A stretch of 48,756 nucleotides of DNA from Prochlorococcus sp. AG-363-N20 (lineage in GTDB: Bacteria; Cyanobacteriota; Cyanobacteriia; PCC-6307; Cyanobiaceae): contig QCFX01000013.1 of the NCBI GenBank assembly GCA_003280105.1, forward strand, positions 1 through 48,756, read 5' to 3'. This document shows positions 19,733-27,442 of the stretch, piece after piece; within the stretch, counting starts at the first letter, position 1, and the number at the start of each line of letters is the position of its first letter. The notes beneath the pieces were generated by a model, which was given only the letters and a program-made list of their open reading frames with translations, made no database searches and had not been told where the DNA came from. The translations under genes and the position numbers were made by a program.

Positions 19733-20626
19733 TCATGGGAGCCAATCTGAATCGCGAAAATCTGGCTGTCTTTTCTGCAAGAAGGCATTTTTTCCTTCTT
19801 GAGCCTCTTGAGTTCGATAAAAAAGATGTGTTGCCTGACCAGCAAGTTCTTGAAGACCAGAAAGACCGTCAGTTTCTGCGTTAAAAGAGGCTTTCAGGCA
19901 ACGAATAGCTGTGGGACTGTGCTGAAGAATTTCCTTGGCCCATCTAACACCTTCCGTTTCAAGTTGATTGAGAGGGGTAATCGCATTAACAAGTCCCATA
20001 TCTAAAGCTTCTTGCGCAGAGTACTTTCGGCATAGAAACCATATTTCTCGAGCTTTTCTCTGGCCTACAACTCTAGCTAAATAACCAGAGCCAAATCCTC
20101 CATCAAAGCTTCCCACCTTAGGACCGGTTTGGCCAAAAATTGCATTTTCAGAAGCAAGGCTGAGGTCACATAGCAAATGAAGCACTTGCCCTCCACCAAT
20201 TGCATATCCAGCAACGAGTGCAATAACAACTTTGGGAAGACTTCGGATTATTTTTTGTAAATCAAGAACATTTAATCTTGGGAGTCCATCATCATCTAAA
20301 TATCCTCCTTGTCCGCGAACTGTCTGATCACCACCTGAGCAAAATGCATATCCCCCATTTAAGGAAGGACCAACTCCAGTAAAAAGAACAACTCCTATAT
20401 CCTTGTCTTCTCGAATTCTGGTAAAAGCATCACATAGTTCAATAATTGTCCTGGGTCTGAAAGCATTACGTTTCTCAGGTCTATTAATTGCAACCCTCGC
20501 TATTCCTAAAGAACTTCTATCTAGCAAAATATCTTGATATTCAATCCAAGGGTTCCAGTTAATGCCACTGTCGCCTGGCAAAACCTGCCTTTTTGGAACG
20601 TTAAGAGGAAAAGAGTCTTTAGTCAT
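19733..20626 (-). CDS. menB: 1,4-dihydroxy-2-naphthoyl-CoA synthase
   Basis: MenB closes the naphthalene ring of o-succinylbenzoyl-CoA on the route to phylloquinone, the photosystem I electron carrier. This 297-residue crotonase-fold protein has [17 protein letters not shown], the oxyanion-hole loops [11 protein letters not shown] and [20 protein letters not shown], and the MenB-specific [19 protein letters not shown] segment that separates it from other enoyl-CoA hydratases. Length suits the family. The gene lies 21 bases downstream of menD on the same strand, so the two phylloquinone genes are almost certainly co-transcribed. Confidence 0.96.
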   Translation of the reverse strand: MTKDSFPLNVPKRQVLPGDSGINWNPWIEYQDILLDRSSLGIARVAINRPEKRNAFRPRTIIELCDAFTRIREDKDIGVVLFTGVGPSLNGGYAFCSGGDQTVRGQGGYLDDDGLPRLNVLDLQKIIRSLPKVVIALVAGYAIGGGQVLHLLCDLSLASENAIFGQTGPKVGSFDGGFGSGYLARVVGQRKAREIWFLCRKYSAQEALDMGLVNAITPLNQLETEGVRWAKEILQHSPTAIRCLKASFNAETDGLSGLQELAGQATHLFYRTQEAQEGKNAFLQKRQPDFRDSDWLP

Positions 20627-20647
20627 ATGGATTAAGCCTAATTAAGG

Positions 20648-22429
20648 TCATTGTGATTGAGAGTTCGAAAGGAAGTTCTTTAAAGATTCACTGGTTTCCC
20701 TCCTAAGTAAAGAATCAAAAGCTGAGTCTGTACTTACACGAAGTAATACCGGTTCAGAGAGAGACAAAGCCCATTCAATAGCTAAAGACAATTCATCGAA
20801 ATTTGAAATTTCCTTATAAGTAACATTATGAGCCTTCGCCAAGATAAGCGGATCTACCAATTGCGGCATTAAAAAAAGTTTTTCTAGTGTTTCTTTGGAA
20901 TCGGTTTGAATGTTTAGCTGTTGAAAAATTCCTCCACCTAGATTATCTATTAACAAAATAACTAATGGGGCCTTTTTGGATCTGGCATGCATCCATCCAT
21001 TACTGTCATGAAGTAATGCCAAATCTCCAGTAATCAAAATAGCTGGGCCAAGAGCCATGGATAAACCCATAGCCAAAGAAAGAGTTCCATCAATTCCTGA
21101 AGCACCTCTAAAACCAAAACATCTTCGATTTAAAGCCGCTTTGCCTCCAAATGAAATCCAATCACGAATCGGGCTACTAGCAGAAAGCATTATGGGTACT
21201 CCTGGAGGCAAAAGTCGAGGAAGCCATCTAGCTAAAGAGGGTTCATTTAATTGAGTTTGCATTGGCAGCTTTTCGTCTATAAAATCCTCTACAATTTGAT
21301 CCAACATAATTAAATTGGAAAGAAAAGAACTTGGCTTTGAATCAACAAGGCTAGGTTTTCTAAGATAGCTACTAGATAAAAGATTCCACCAAGAAACTAA
21401 ACCCCCACTCCATTGCATTGAATTACCCAAAGGATCAAGATTTCTATCATCACCTTCTGTAATTAATACTTGTTCCGAACCAGCACTGAGTAAATATTTC
21501 TCAAGTTTCTTACTAGCTGGCAAAGGACCTAGTCTTAAAAACTGAATTTTGTTTTCAAGAAGATCTAACTCTGATCCAATGAGAAGTTCCCAATTTCCAA
21601 TTAGGCCAAACAAATCATTTGGAACTCCAGAAAGAGGATCTGCAAAAACTGGCCACTTAGCTATTGATTGAAACTCCTTTAATGAGTCCTGAAAAATGTT
21701 AATTTCAGAACTATTACCCCGCCATGGGCCAGCTATTACAACACCTGGGCATGATAAATCGAGAGTTGGAATATCGCTTTTTAAAACCAAATTTGATTTG
21801 GGTGATCTGCAATTAAGATGTACTAAATTAGTTGTACCCTTAAAAGGCCATTCAGAAAATATTTCTTCTTGCTCTGATTTAGATGAATGAAGCGGTTCTT
21901 CTAATGGAATATTTAAATGTATTGGACCTCGTTTTAAGTGTGCTTGCTCCCATAAATTGTTCATTAATGAGATTAAATGCTTTTGAGAGATAAGGTGAAT
22001 CCCTTCAGCTGGGGTTTGTTGAAAGTACCTACATACTGGGCGCAAGAATTCCTCTTGGTTAACCGTTTGATTAGAACCACAATTCTTTAACCGAAGAGGT
22101 CGATCAGCCGTTAGAAACAAAAGAGGTTGAAAAGATCTATCAGCTTCAACAGCAGCTGGCAAGAGGTTGGCAACAGCTGTTCCAGAAGTTGTAATTACAG
22201 CAGAGGCTGTTCCAGTTGCTGTTGCATAGCCAAGGGCAAGGAAAGCCGCTGAACGCTCATCGATTGCAGTTGAGAGTTCAAGTTTTGATTTATTAGCTAA
22301 GAATCCTGCAGCCAAGGCAAGAGGGCCGGATCTGCTACCTGGGCAAAGGACAATATGTTGAAGCCCAAGAGCTTCTAATGCCTCTAAAAGATTCAGGCAA
22401 CGATATAAATTGGTTTTTGAAAGGGACAG
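20648..22429 (-). CDS. menD: 2-succinyl-5-enolpyruvyl-6-hydroxy-3-cyclohexene-1-carboxylate synthase, probable CTG start
   Basis: MenD is the thiamine-diphosphate enzyme that joins 2-oxoglutarate to isochorismate at the start of phylloquinone synthesis. The N-terminal motif LCPGSRSGPLALAAGF, the ITTSGTAVANLLPA segment with its preceding DERSAAF glutamate, and the C-terminal GFRGASGIDGTLSLAMG and LGGGIFQQL ThDP-binding motifs are all present. The first ATG, GTG or TTG in frame is a TTG at 22313-22315, which would cut off the essential CPGSRS motif. The homologous frame continues upstream to a TGA at 22445-22447 with no standard start. The best candidate is CTG at 22427-22429, with AAGG eight bases upstream, giving 593 residues. 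It diverges from lepB. Confidence 0.88.
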   Translation of the reverse strand: MSLSKTNLYRCLNLLEALEALGLQHIVLCPGSRSGPLALAAGFLANKSKLELSTAIDERSAAFLALGYATATGTASAVITTSGTAVANLLPAAVEADRSFQPLLFLTADRPLRLKNCGSNQTVNQEEFLRPVCRYFQQTPAEGIHLISQKHLISLMNNLWEQAHLKRGPIHLNIPLEEPLHSSKSEQEEIFSEWPFKGTTNLVHLNCRSPKSNLVLKSDIPTLDLSCPGVVIAGPWRGNSSEINIFQDSLKEFQSIAKWPVFADPLSGVPNDLFGLIGNWELLIGSELDLLENKIQFLRLGPLPASKKLEKYLLSAGSEQVLITEGDDRNLDPLGNSMQWSGGLVSWWNLLSSSYLRKPSLVDSKPSSFLSNLIMLDQIVEDFIDEKLPMQTQLNEPSLARWLPRLLPPGVPIMLSASSPIRDWISFGGKAALNRRCFGFRGASGIDGTLSLAMGLSMALGPAILITGDLALLHDSNGWMHARSKKAPLVILLIDNLGGGIFQQLNIQTDSKETLEKLFLMPQLVDPLILAKAHNVTYKEISNFDELSLAIEWALSLSEPVLLRVSTDSAFDSLLRRETSESLKNFLSNSQSQ

Positions 22430-22437
22430 CGCTAGAG

Positions 22438-22441
22438 CCTT
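22438..22441 (-). promoter_or_regulatory. probable Shine-Dalgarno AAGG for menD
   Basis: Read on the minus strand, AAGG ends eight bases before the proposed CTG initiation codon of menD. This is a normal spacing and the only purine-rich match between the in-frame TGA and the first conserved residues. It is the main sequence evidence for choosing that CTG. Confidence 0.45.
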
Positions 22442-22487
22442 AACTCATTCAATCCTCGAACAATAACCTTCCTAATAGAAAAACTAA

Positions 22488-23108
22488 ATGAAAGATTTAA
22501 ATAAAGAACTTCCTCCCGAAGATAAAAAATCTGAACAGACAAGCTACTGGAGAGGCCTTCTCTTATGGGTATTACTTGCTTTGCTACTGCGATGGCAAGT
22601 AATAGAACCTCGCTGGATCCCATCAGGGTCGATGCTACCCACTCTCCAAATACAAGACAGGGTTTTAATAGAAAAAATAAGTCCTCGAATAAACAAAATC
22701 CAAAAAAAACACTTCCCAAAAGAAAAGATCGTAGTTTTTCATCCCCCGCAAGTACTCATAGAACAAGGATATGAGGCAAAAACAGCCTTAATTAAAAGAG
22801 TTGTTGGAGTTCCTGGAGACAAATTGGAAGTTCATAATGGAAGTTTGATTAGGAATGGCAAACCCATCAATGAAGATTGGATTGAATCCCCAATTGCTTA
22901 TGAAATGAATGAGATTATTGTTCCTAAAAGTTCCCTTTGGGTTTTAGGAGACAATCGCAACAACAGTCTTGACTCTCATATTTGGGGCCCTTTGCCAGAA
23001 GAAAACATTATAGGAACTGCGATCTGGAGATATTGGCCATTAAAAAATTTAGGGCCTATTCGGTTCCCCACACATCAAAAATTTGGTATGACGACCACGC
23101 TGCGATAA
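22488..23108 (+). CDS. lepB: signal peptidase I
   Basis: This membrane protease removes signal peptides from exported preproteins. The 206-residue protein has a single N-terminal transmembrane helix (about residues 22-36) and then box B, PSGSMLPTL, with the catalytic Ser48. It also has box D, LIKRVVGVPGD, with the catalytic Lys103, and box E, LGDNRNNSLDSHIWGPL. All catalytic elements of the S26 family are intact, and the short length is typical of cyanobacterial and Gram-positive types. The gene diverges from menD over about 58 bases and is followed by the DUF760 gene 30 bases downstream. Confidence 0.96.
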   Translation: MKDLNKELPPEDKKSEQTSYWRGLLLWVLLALLLRWQVIEPRWIPSGSMLPTLQIQDRVLIEKISPRINKIQKKHFPKEKIVVFHPPQVLIEQGYEAKTALIKRVVGVPGDKLEVHNGSLIRNGKPINEDWIESPIAYEMNEIIVPKSSLWVLGDNRNNSLDSHIWGPLPEENIIGTAIWRYWPLKNLGPIRFPTHQKFGMTTTLR

Positions 23109-23138
23109 GGTCTTATTCGTGATGCAGAGCACACTGGG

Positions 23139-23489
23139 ATGTTCAACCCGGAGTTCCTAGCCACTGACAGTAATGATGGACAGGATGCGAACGCACTGAT
23201 CCAATATTTACAGGAACAATCGCCTGATGTTCTTCAACGGGTAGCCAAGTCGGCAAGCCCAGAGATACAAGACATTATTAGACATAACGTTCAAGGCCTT
23301 TTAGGAATTCTTCCTGGCGAACAATTTGAAGTGAAAGTAACTTCATCAAGAGATAATTTTGCCAACCTTCTTGCCTCAGCGATGATGACAGGCTATTTCT
23401 TGAGGCAAATGGAGCAAAGAAAGGAGCTAGAAGAATCTTTAATGGCCGACGAGAAAATGAAAGTCAATCCAGACGATCTCAATCTTTAA
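23139..23489 (+). CDS. DUF760 family protein
   Basis: This 116-residue protein belongs to DUF760, a small helical family found in cyanobacteria and in chloroplasts of plants. Recognisable parts are NALIQYLQEQSPDVLQRVAK, the central IIRHNVQGLLGILPGEQFEV stretch and the helix NFANLLASAMMTGYFLRQME. There is no signal peptide or membrane anchor, so it should be soluble and cytosolic. Plant members have been linked to regulated protein turnover, but a cyanobacterial role is not established. It lies downstream of lepB on the same strand, and its last 11 bases overlap the 3' end of the DUF4336 gene. Confidence 0.85.
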   Translation: MFNPEFLATDSNDGQDANALIQYLQEQSPDVLQRVAKSASPEIQDIIRHNVQGLLGILPGEQFEVKVTSSRDNFANLLASAMMTGYFLRQMEQRKELEESLMADEKMKVNPDDLNL

Positions 23490-24684
23490 AGCCTTCTAAA
23501 GGATCTTTAGGGACTACTCCATTCTTAAAAAGAAACCTATCTAGACCATCGAGGAAGGACCAATCTCCCTTTTCTGAGGTCCAAGCTGAAGAAAAAAGCT
23601 TTTGCTTTAATCGTTTTGCATCTGAAGGATTAAAAGCGATAGGAGCAGAATAATGTGCAGGTATCAACCAACGAAGGCCTTTTAGATTACTGATTTGATC
23701 TAGCCACTTACTAAAAGAATCCTTTGCTCGAGGAAATACAAGTCTTTTTAAAACTGGTGCAATGTTTATCAAAGGAGATTTTTCTCCCATCAATTCCTTT
23801 AATGATTCTTGCCAATCTTCGTTCCAAGAAAACGGGTAAATTCCAAAATGAGCTCGAGGAGATCTTACGCCAGACCTAAAAGCATTTCGTAAAACAAACT
23901 CAATTGGAGGTATTGAAAGCTTCCCAGGACGAAGATAGGAAGCAAACAAGACAAGGCGAGCCCATCCCTTTTTTCTGGCTTGAATAGTATCTATTAGAGG
24001 TTCACTTCCTTTCTCTCGAGAGTGAAAAAGAAGAGGAGTGGGATCTAGTTCAAAGAGATCAGGAGGTTCAGCCTGTATGCCAACTAAGGCATCGGTAACA
24101 AGAATTGACTTAGAAAGTTTATGAAAGCAAGAGATTTCTTGAAATCTTCCAAGACCCAAATTTAAAGGGCCAAGAGAAAACCAAGTGCAACTATCCTCAT
24201 GAGGAAGACCATCTTTGAATAAAGTCTTAGTTCGGTTGCTAGGAATTCCTAAAAAGTCAAGCGGAAGATCGAAAGGAAAACTCCAAAGTCCAGGTGAGAC
24301 CCATAATTCAGCACGAGGAAAGGCTCGGGACAAAGCTGGTAAAGAAATTTTGTGTTCAAGGCCAGATGCCGTTGGCAAAATAATTGACAAAACAGGACCA
24401 TAATCTTTTTGCAACGAGGTCATATTTTCAAGTAATTCAGTAGTCGGAGGTAAAGGATTAAAAAGCATTAAACCTCCAGCAACTTTTACTACAGTCAATC
24501 GAACTGGTACTGCCACGTAATAAAGACCTTGTAGCTGCTCAAAACTCCATATCTGATCTGGAATTAACTCCTTAAATAAAGTCCTCCTTCTTCCGTAGGG
24601 ATATAAAGGTAGTAGAGGCCACCATGGCCATCTTTGCTCAGAGATGTAATCTTTCCGATAAGTCAGTCCTGATGACTTATTCAT
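23479..24684 (-). CDS. DUF4336 family protein (metallo-beta-lactamase-like fold)
   Basis: The 401-residue protein matches the cyanobacterial and chloroplast DUF4336 family: an N-terminal WPWWPLLPLYPYGRRRTLFK stretch, then KVAGGLMLFNPLPPTTELL and IILPTASGLEHKISLPALSR. The beta-strand pattern resembles a metallo-beta-lactamase fold, but the usual HxHxDH metal motif is replaced by TASGLEHK, so hydrolase activity is doubtful. A SILVTDALVG strand and a late WLIPAHYSAP segment remain. The gene begins one base after the stop of mntB and is almost certainly co-transcribed with the manganese transporter. A role in metal handling is inference from this position alone. Confidence 0.8.
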   Translation of the reverse strand: MNKSSGLTYRKDYISEQRWPWWPLLPLYPYGRRRTLFKELIPDQIWSFEQLQGLYYVAVPVRLTVVKVAGGLMLFNPLPPTTELLENMTSLQKDYGPVLSIILPTASGLEHKISLPALSRAFPRAELWVSPGLWSFPFDLPLDFLGIPSNRTKTLFKDGLPHEDSCTWFSLGPLNLGLGRFQEISCFHKLSKSILVTDALVGIQAEPPDLFELDPTPLLFHSREKGSEPLIDTIQARKKGWARLVLFASYLRPGKLSIPPIEFVLRNAFRSGVRSPRAHFGIYPFSWNEDWQESLKELMGEKSPLINIAPVLKRLVFPRAKDSFSKWLDQISNLKGLRWLIPAHYSAPIAFNPSDAKRLKQKLFSSAWTSEKGDWSFLDGLDRFLFKNGVVPKDPLEGFKD

Positions 24685-24685
24685 A

Positions 24686-25555
24686 CTAAATATGATGATT
24701 TCGCTGCGGTTTTAATATTCCATATCTTGGAGCAAATAAGAATGCAACAAGGAATATGAGAGTCTGGACAAGAACTATTGAGCCTCCAGTTTCTATGTCT
24801 GTCCAATAGCTTATATAAACACCAACGACACTAGATATTGCGCTGCTAGTAATAGCCAAATAAGTCATTCTGTCAAAACGGTCTGTAAGAAGATATGCGG
24901 TTGCACCAGGAGTTATCAACATAGCAACAACAAGAATAATTCCTACAGTCTGTAATCCTGCAACAGCTGACAAAGAAAGTACAGAGAGAAGCAAATAATG
25001 AAGAACACCTGTATTGATTCCGATCGATCTGGCGTGGGTTGCGTCGAAACAATAAAGCATTAAATCTCGTCTAAAAAGTAATAAGATAGCAACAACAACA
25101 GCGGAGATTATCAAAGTATGTTCGACGTCTTCTTGAGAAATTCCAAGAGGACTACCAAATAAAATATGCATTAAATCAATATTACTTTTTATCTTGGAAA
25201 CAAGAACAAGGCCTAGAGCAAAAAAGCCTGTAAAAACAAGCCCTATTACTGTGTCCTCCTTAATTCTAGACTTTTGCTTTACAAAGCCAATTAAAGCAAC
25301 GGAGCCAACACCAAAAACAAAAGCACCTATAGAGAAAGGAAGGCCAAGGGCATACGCTACAACTACACCTGGCATTACGGCATGAGAAACCGCATCTCCC
25401 ATAAGAGCCCAACCTTTTAACGTCATATAGCAAGACAAAAGACCACAAACACCACCTACGAGAGCACTAACCATCAAAGCCCTCCTCATAAATTCATGAG
25501 TAATAGGCTCAAAGAGAAAAGTTAGAGGCGAGATAGATGAAAAAGTATCAATCAT
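24686..25555 (-). CDS. mntB: manganese ABC transporter, permease subunit
   Basis: This 289-residue integral membrane protein has about eight hydrophobic helices and belongs to the ABC-3 (ZnuB/MntB/TroC) permease family. It forms the metal channel that works with the lipoprotein MntC and the ATPase MntA. Family features are FMRRALMVSALVGGVCGLLS, the ALMGDAVSHAVMPGVVVAYA coupling region and LQTVGIILVVAMLITPGATA. The start codon overlaps the stop of mntA by four bases (25552-25555). The gene order, binding protein-ATPase-permease, equals mntCAB of Synechocystis. The metal assignment comes from the ligands seen in MntC, since permeases of this family do not reveal it. Confidence 0.9.
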   Translation of the reverse strand: MIDTFSSISPLTFLFEPITHEFMRRALMVSALVGGVCGLLSCYMTLKGWALMGDAVSHAVMPGVVVAYALGLPFSIGAFVFGVGSVALIGFVKQKSRIKEDTVIGLVFTGFFALGLVLVSKIKSNIDLMHILFGSPLGISQEDVEHTLIISAVVVAILLLFRRDLMLYCFDATHARSIGINTGVLHYLLLSVLSLSAVAGLQTVGIILVVAMLITPGATAYLLTDRFDRMTYLAITSSAISSVVGVYISYWTDIETGGSIVLVQTLIFLVAFLFAPRYGILKPQRNHHI

Positions 25556-26349
25556 TCGATGAATCCTTCTGCAGTGGCTGGGCCAGAAAGGACATCAGGT
25601 GGCAATCCTCCAAAAGTCAAAGTAAGGTTTTCACTTGTAAATATTTCAGATGTCTTCCCATATGCCAATACGGTCTTGTTTATGAGTACAACTAGATCAC
25701 AAAAATCTCTTACATGATTTAAGTCATGGGTTGATATAAGAATCGTACGTCCCTCCTGCCTAAATTGAAGAAACAACTCAGACATTAATTTTTCAGTCCG
25801 AACATCAACGCCTGAAAAAGGTTCATCCAAGAGCAATACAGATGCTCTTTGAGCTATTGCTCTTGCTAAAAATGCACGCTTGCGTTGACCTCCTGAAAGG
25901 AATCCAATTGGCTTATTTCTATGTTCTAAGAGTTCCACTCTTTCTAATGCATGCCAAACAGCTTTCCTATCAGACTCTCTTGGAATTCGAAGAAAATTCA
26001 TCGACCCATATCTTCCCATCATTACAACCTCCCATACGCTTATTGGGAAAGAGCAATCAATTCCTTCGTTTTGAGGAACATACGCAACAGCCTGATCTCG
26101 CTGAGCTTTAGAAACTTCAAGACCATTAATTCGAATAGTTCCTCTAGAAGGCCGAATAAAGCCCATTAAAGCTTTAAAGAAAGTTGACTTACCTGCTCCA
26201 TTCATGCCGACAAGACCACATATCGATCCGCTTTTAAGTTTCAAACTGGCGTTATATAAAGCAACAGTGCCGTTGTAATCAACACAAAGTTCATTCGCCT
26301 CAATGCCAAAAGGTTGAAGCTGATTCGAATCGTTCACTGCATCATTCAT
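25552..26349 (-). CDS. mntA: manganese ABC transporter, ATP-binding subunit
   Basis: This 265-residue ABC ATPase powers uptake. It has the Walker A motif GMNGAGKSTFFKAL, the Q-loop region VAYVPQNEGIDC, the signature LSGGQRKRAFLARAIAQ, Walker B VLLLDEPFSGVD and the switch His in LISTHDLNHV. All catalytic residues are intact. The VELLEHRNKPIGFLSGGQ context is typical of the Mn/Zn family. Its first codons overlap the end of mntC by eight bases and its stop overlaps the mntB start by four, which is a tight, translationally coupled arrangement. Confidence 0.93.
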   Translation of the reverse strand: MNDAVNDSNQLQPFGIEANELCVDYNGTVALYNASLKLKSGSICGLVGMNGAGKSTFFKALMGFIRPSRGTIRINGLEVSKAQRDQAVAYVPQNEGIDCSFPISVWEVVMMGRYGSMNFLRIPRESDRKAVWHALERVELLEHRNKPIGFLSGGQRKRAFLARAIAQRASVLLLDEPFSGVDVRTEKLMSELFLQFRQEGRTILISTHDLNHVRDFCDLVVLINKTVLAYGKTSEIFTSENLTLTFGGLPPDVLSGPATAEGFIE

Positions 26350-27331
26350 TTAGAAAAAAATCAGGAGCTAACCCTTTACGAATCAGACGAACATTATGGC
26401 GCTGAAGGTCCAACAGGGTTGAAGCTGGTCCAGAAGATTCAGAAAGGGAGTCAACAAAAAAATTACCACCGAAAGAGGCTCCGCTAGCCTTAGCTACCTC
26501 TCGCTGGGTCTTAGAGCTAACTGTACTTTCACAAAAAATAGTTGGCACTTGTCTTTGTTTAACTGTTTTAATCAGTTTGAGCATTCGTTTAGGCGTTACT
26601 TGACTTTCTGCATTTACAGGCCATAGATAAGCTTCATCCATTTGGTAGTCATGAGCTAAATAGCTAAAGGCCCCTTCACATGTAACCAGAACCCTGCTTT
26701 TTGGTGGAATAGTTGACAAATGGCGACGTAATTCTTCATCTAAGTTTCTTAATTTAGCTTGATAAATTTGTGCATTTTTTTTATAAAAGCTTGCTCCTGC
26801 AGGGTCAAGTTTAACAAATGCCTTTAAAATATTGTCAACATAAATAATAGCCCTATTCGGGGACATCCAAGCATGAGGGTTTGGTCTTCCCGCATAAGTA
26901 TCTCCTTCAATAAGTAGTGGTTGCATTCCTTTAGTCAAAACCACAGTAGGCACATCCCCTGCAGTGTTAGTAAATTTTTTAGACCATAGCTCTAACCCTA
27001 AACCATTTTCAATAATAAGATCAGCTTTAGAAGCCTGTATTAGATCGCTTGGCGTTGGTTTATAACCATGTATCTCAGCGCCTAATTTTGTAATTGAAAC
27101 TACATTCAATCTATCTCCCGCTACATTCCTTGCCATGTCTGCAAGAATTGTGAAAGTTGTTAATACTAATGGCTTTTCAGATTTGATATCTGTATTGATA
27201 TTTTCTATAGGTGAGCTACATCCAACTAATAAAAAATAAGCCAATAGTTTAAAGATATAACTTAATTTATGGCGTAGCCCGGACAATGATATTGTCTCAA
27301 CAAAAGAAATTTTTAATGTACTAGATCTCAA
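26342..27331 (-). CDS. mntC: manganese ABC transporter, substrate-binding lipoprotein
   Basis: This cluster A-I metal-binding lipoprotein captures Mn(II) in the periplasm. Numbered from 27331, the lipobox LLVGC ends at Cys38, and the four metal ligands are His88 (AEIHGYKP), His153 (NPHAWMSP), Glu219 (TCEGAFSY) and Asp294 (FFVDSL). This His-His-Glu-Asp set is the one of MntC and PsaA. Zinc-type ZnuA has a third His and a His-rich loop, which is absent here. No ATG precedes the mature part, so the start is a TTG, at 27329-27331 or 27284-27286. The latter gives a standard 22-residue lipoprotein signal. A palindrome 47 bases upstream is a candidate operator. Confidence 0.92.
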   Translation of the reverse strand: MRSSTLKISFVETISLSGLRHKLSYIFKLLAYFLLVGCSSPIENINTDIKSEKPLVLTTFTILADMARNVAGDRLNVVSITKLGAEIHGYKPTPSDLIQASKADLIIENGLGLELWSKKFTNTAGDVPTVVLTKGMQPLLIEGDTYAGRPNPHAWMSPNRAIIYVDNILKAFVKLDPAGASFYKKNAQIYQAKLRNLDEELRRHLSTIPPKSRVLVTCEGAFSYLAHDYQMDEAYLWPVNAESQVTPKRMLKLIKTVKQRQVPTIFCESTVSSKTQREVAKASGASFGGNFFVDSLSESSGPASTLLDLQRHNVRLIRKGLAPDFFLNE

Positions 27332-27377
27332 AGGAAATAAAGGAGAGTTTACAAAATTTCTATGATTGAAGTTAATT

Positions 27378-27398
27378 ACAATAAAGAAATTTTATTGT
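27378..27398. promoter_or_regulatory. candidate operator of the mntCAB operon (8-5-8 palindrome)
   Basis: ACAATAAA, a five-base spacer and TTTATTGT form a perfect 8-bp inverted repeat of 21 bases in the 111-bp spacer between the DUF697 gene and mntC. It lies 47 bases upstream of the first possible mntC start. The size fits Fur-family boxes. It does not match the cyanobacterial Zur consensus I know, and it has no GC pairs or T-run to make it a terminator. AT-only palindromes also arise by chance in such spacers. Confidence 0.3.
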
Positions 27399-27442
27399 TG
27401 GAGAACAAATGAGAGGTTAAATAGTGCTCATAGAAAGTAGTT

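Noticed and set aside
22432-22719. 95-codon minus-strand frame inside lepB that runs into the menD upstream region
   Set aside because: It is antisense to the intact lepB gene and out of frame with menD, so it is neither a menD N-terminal extension nor a likely gene.
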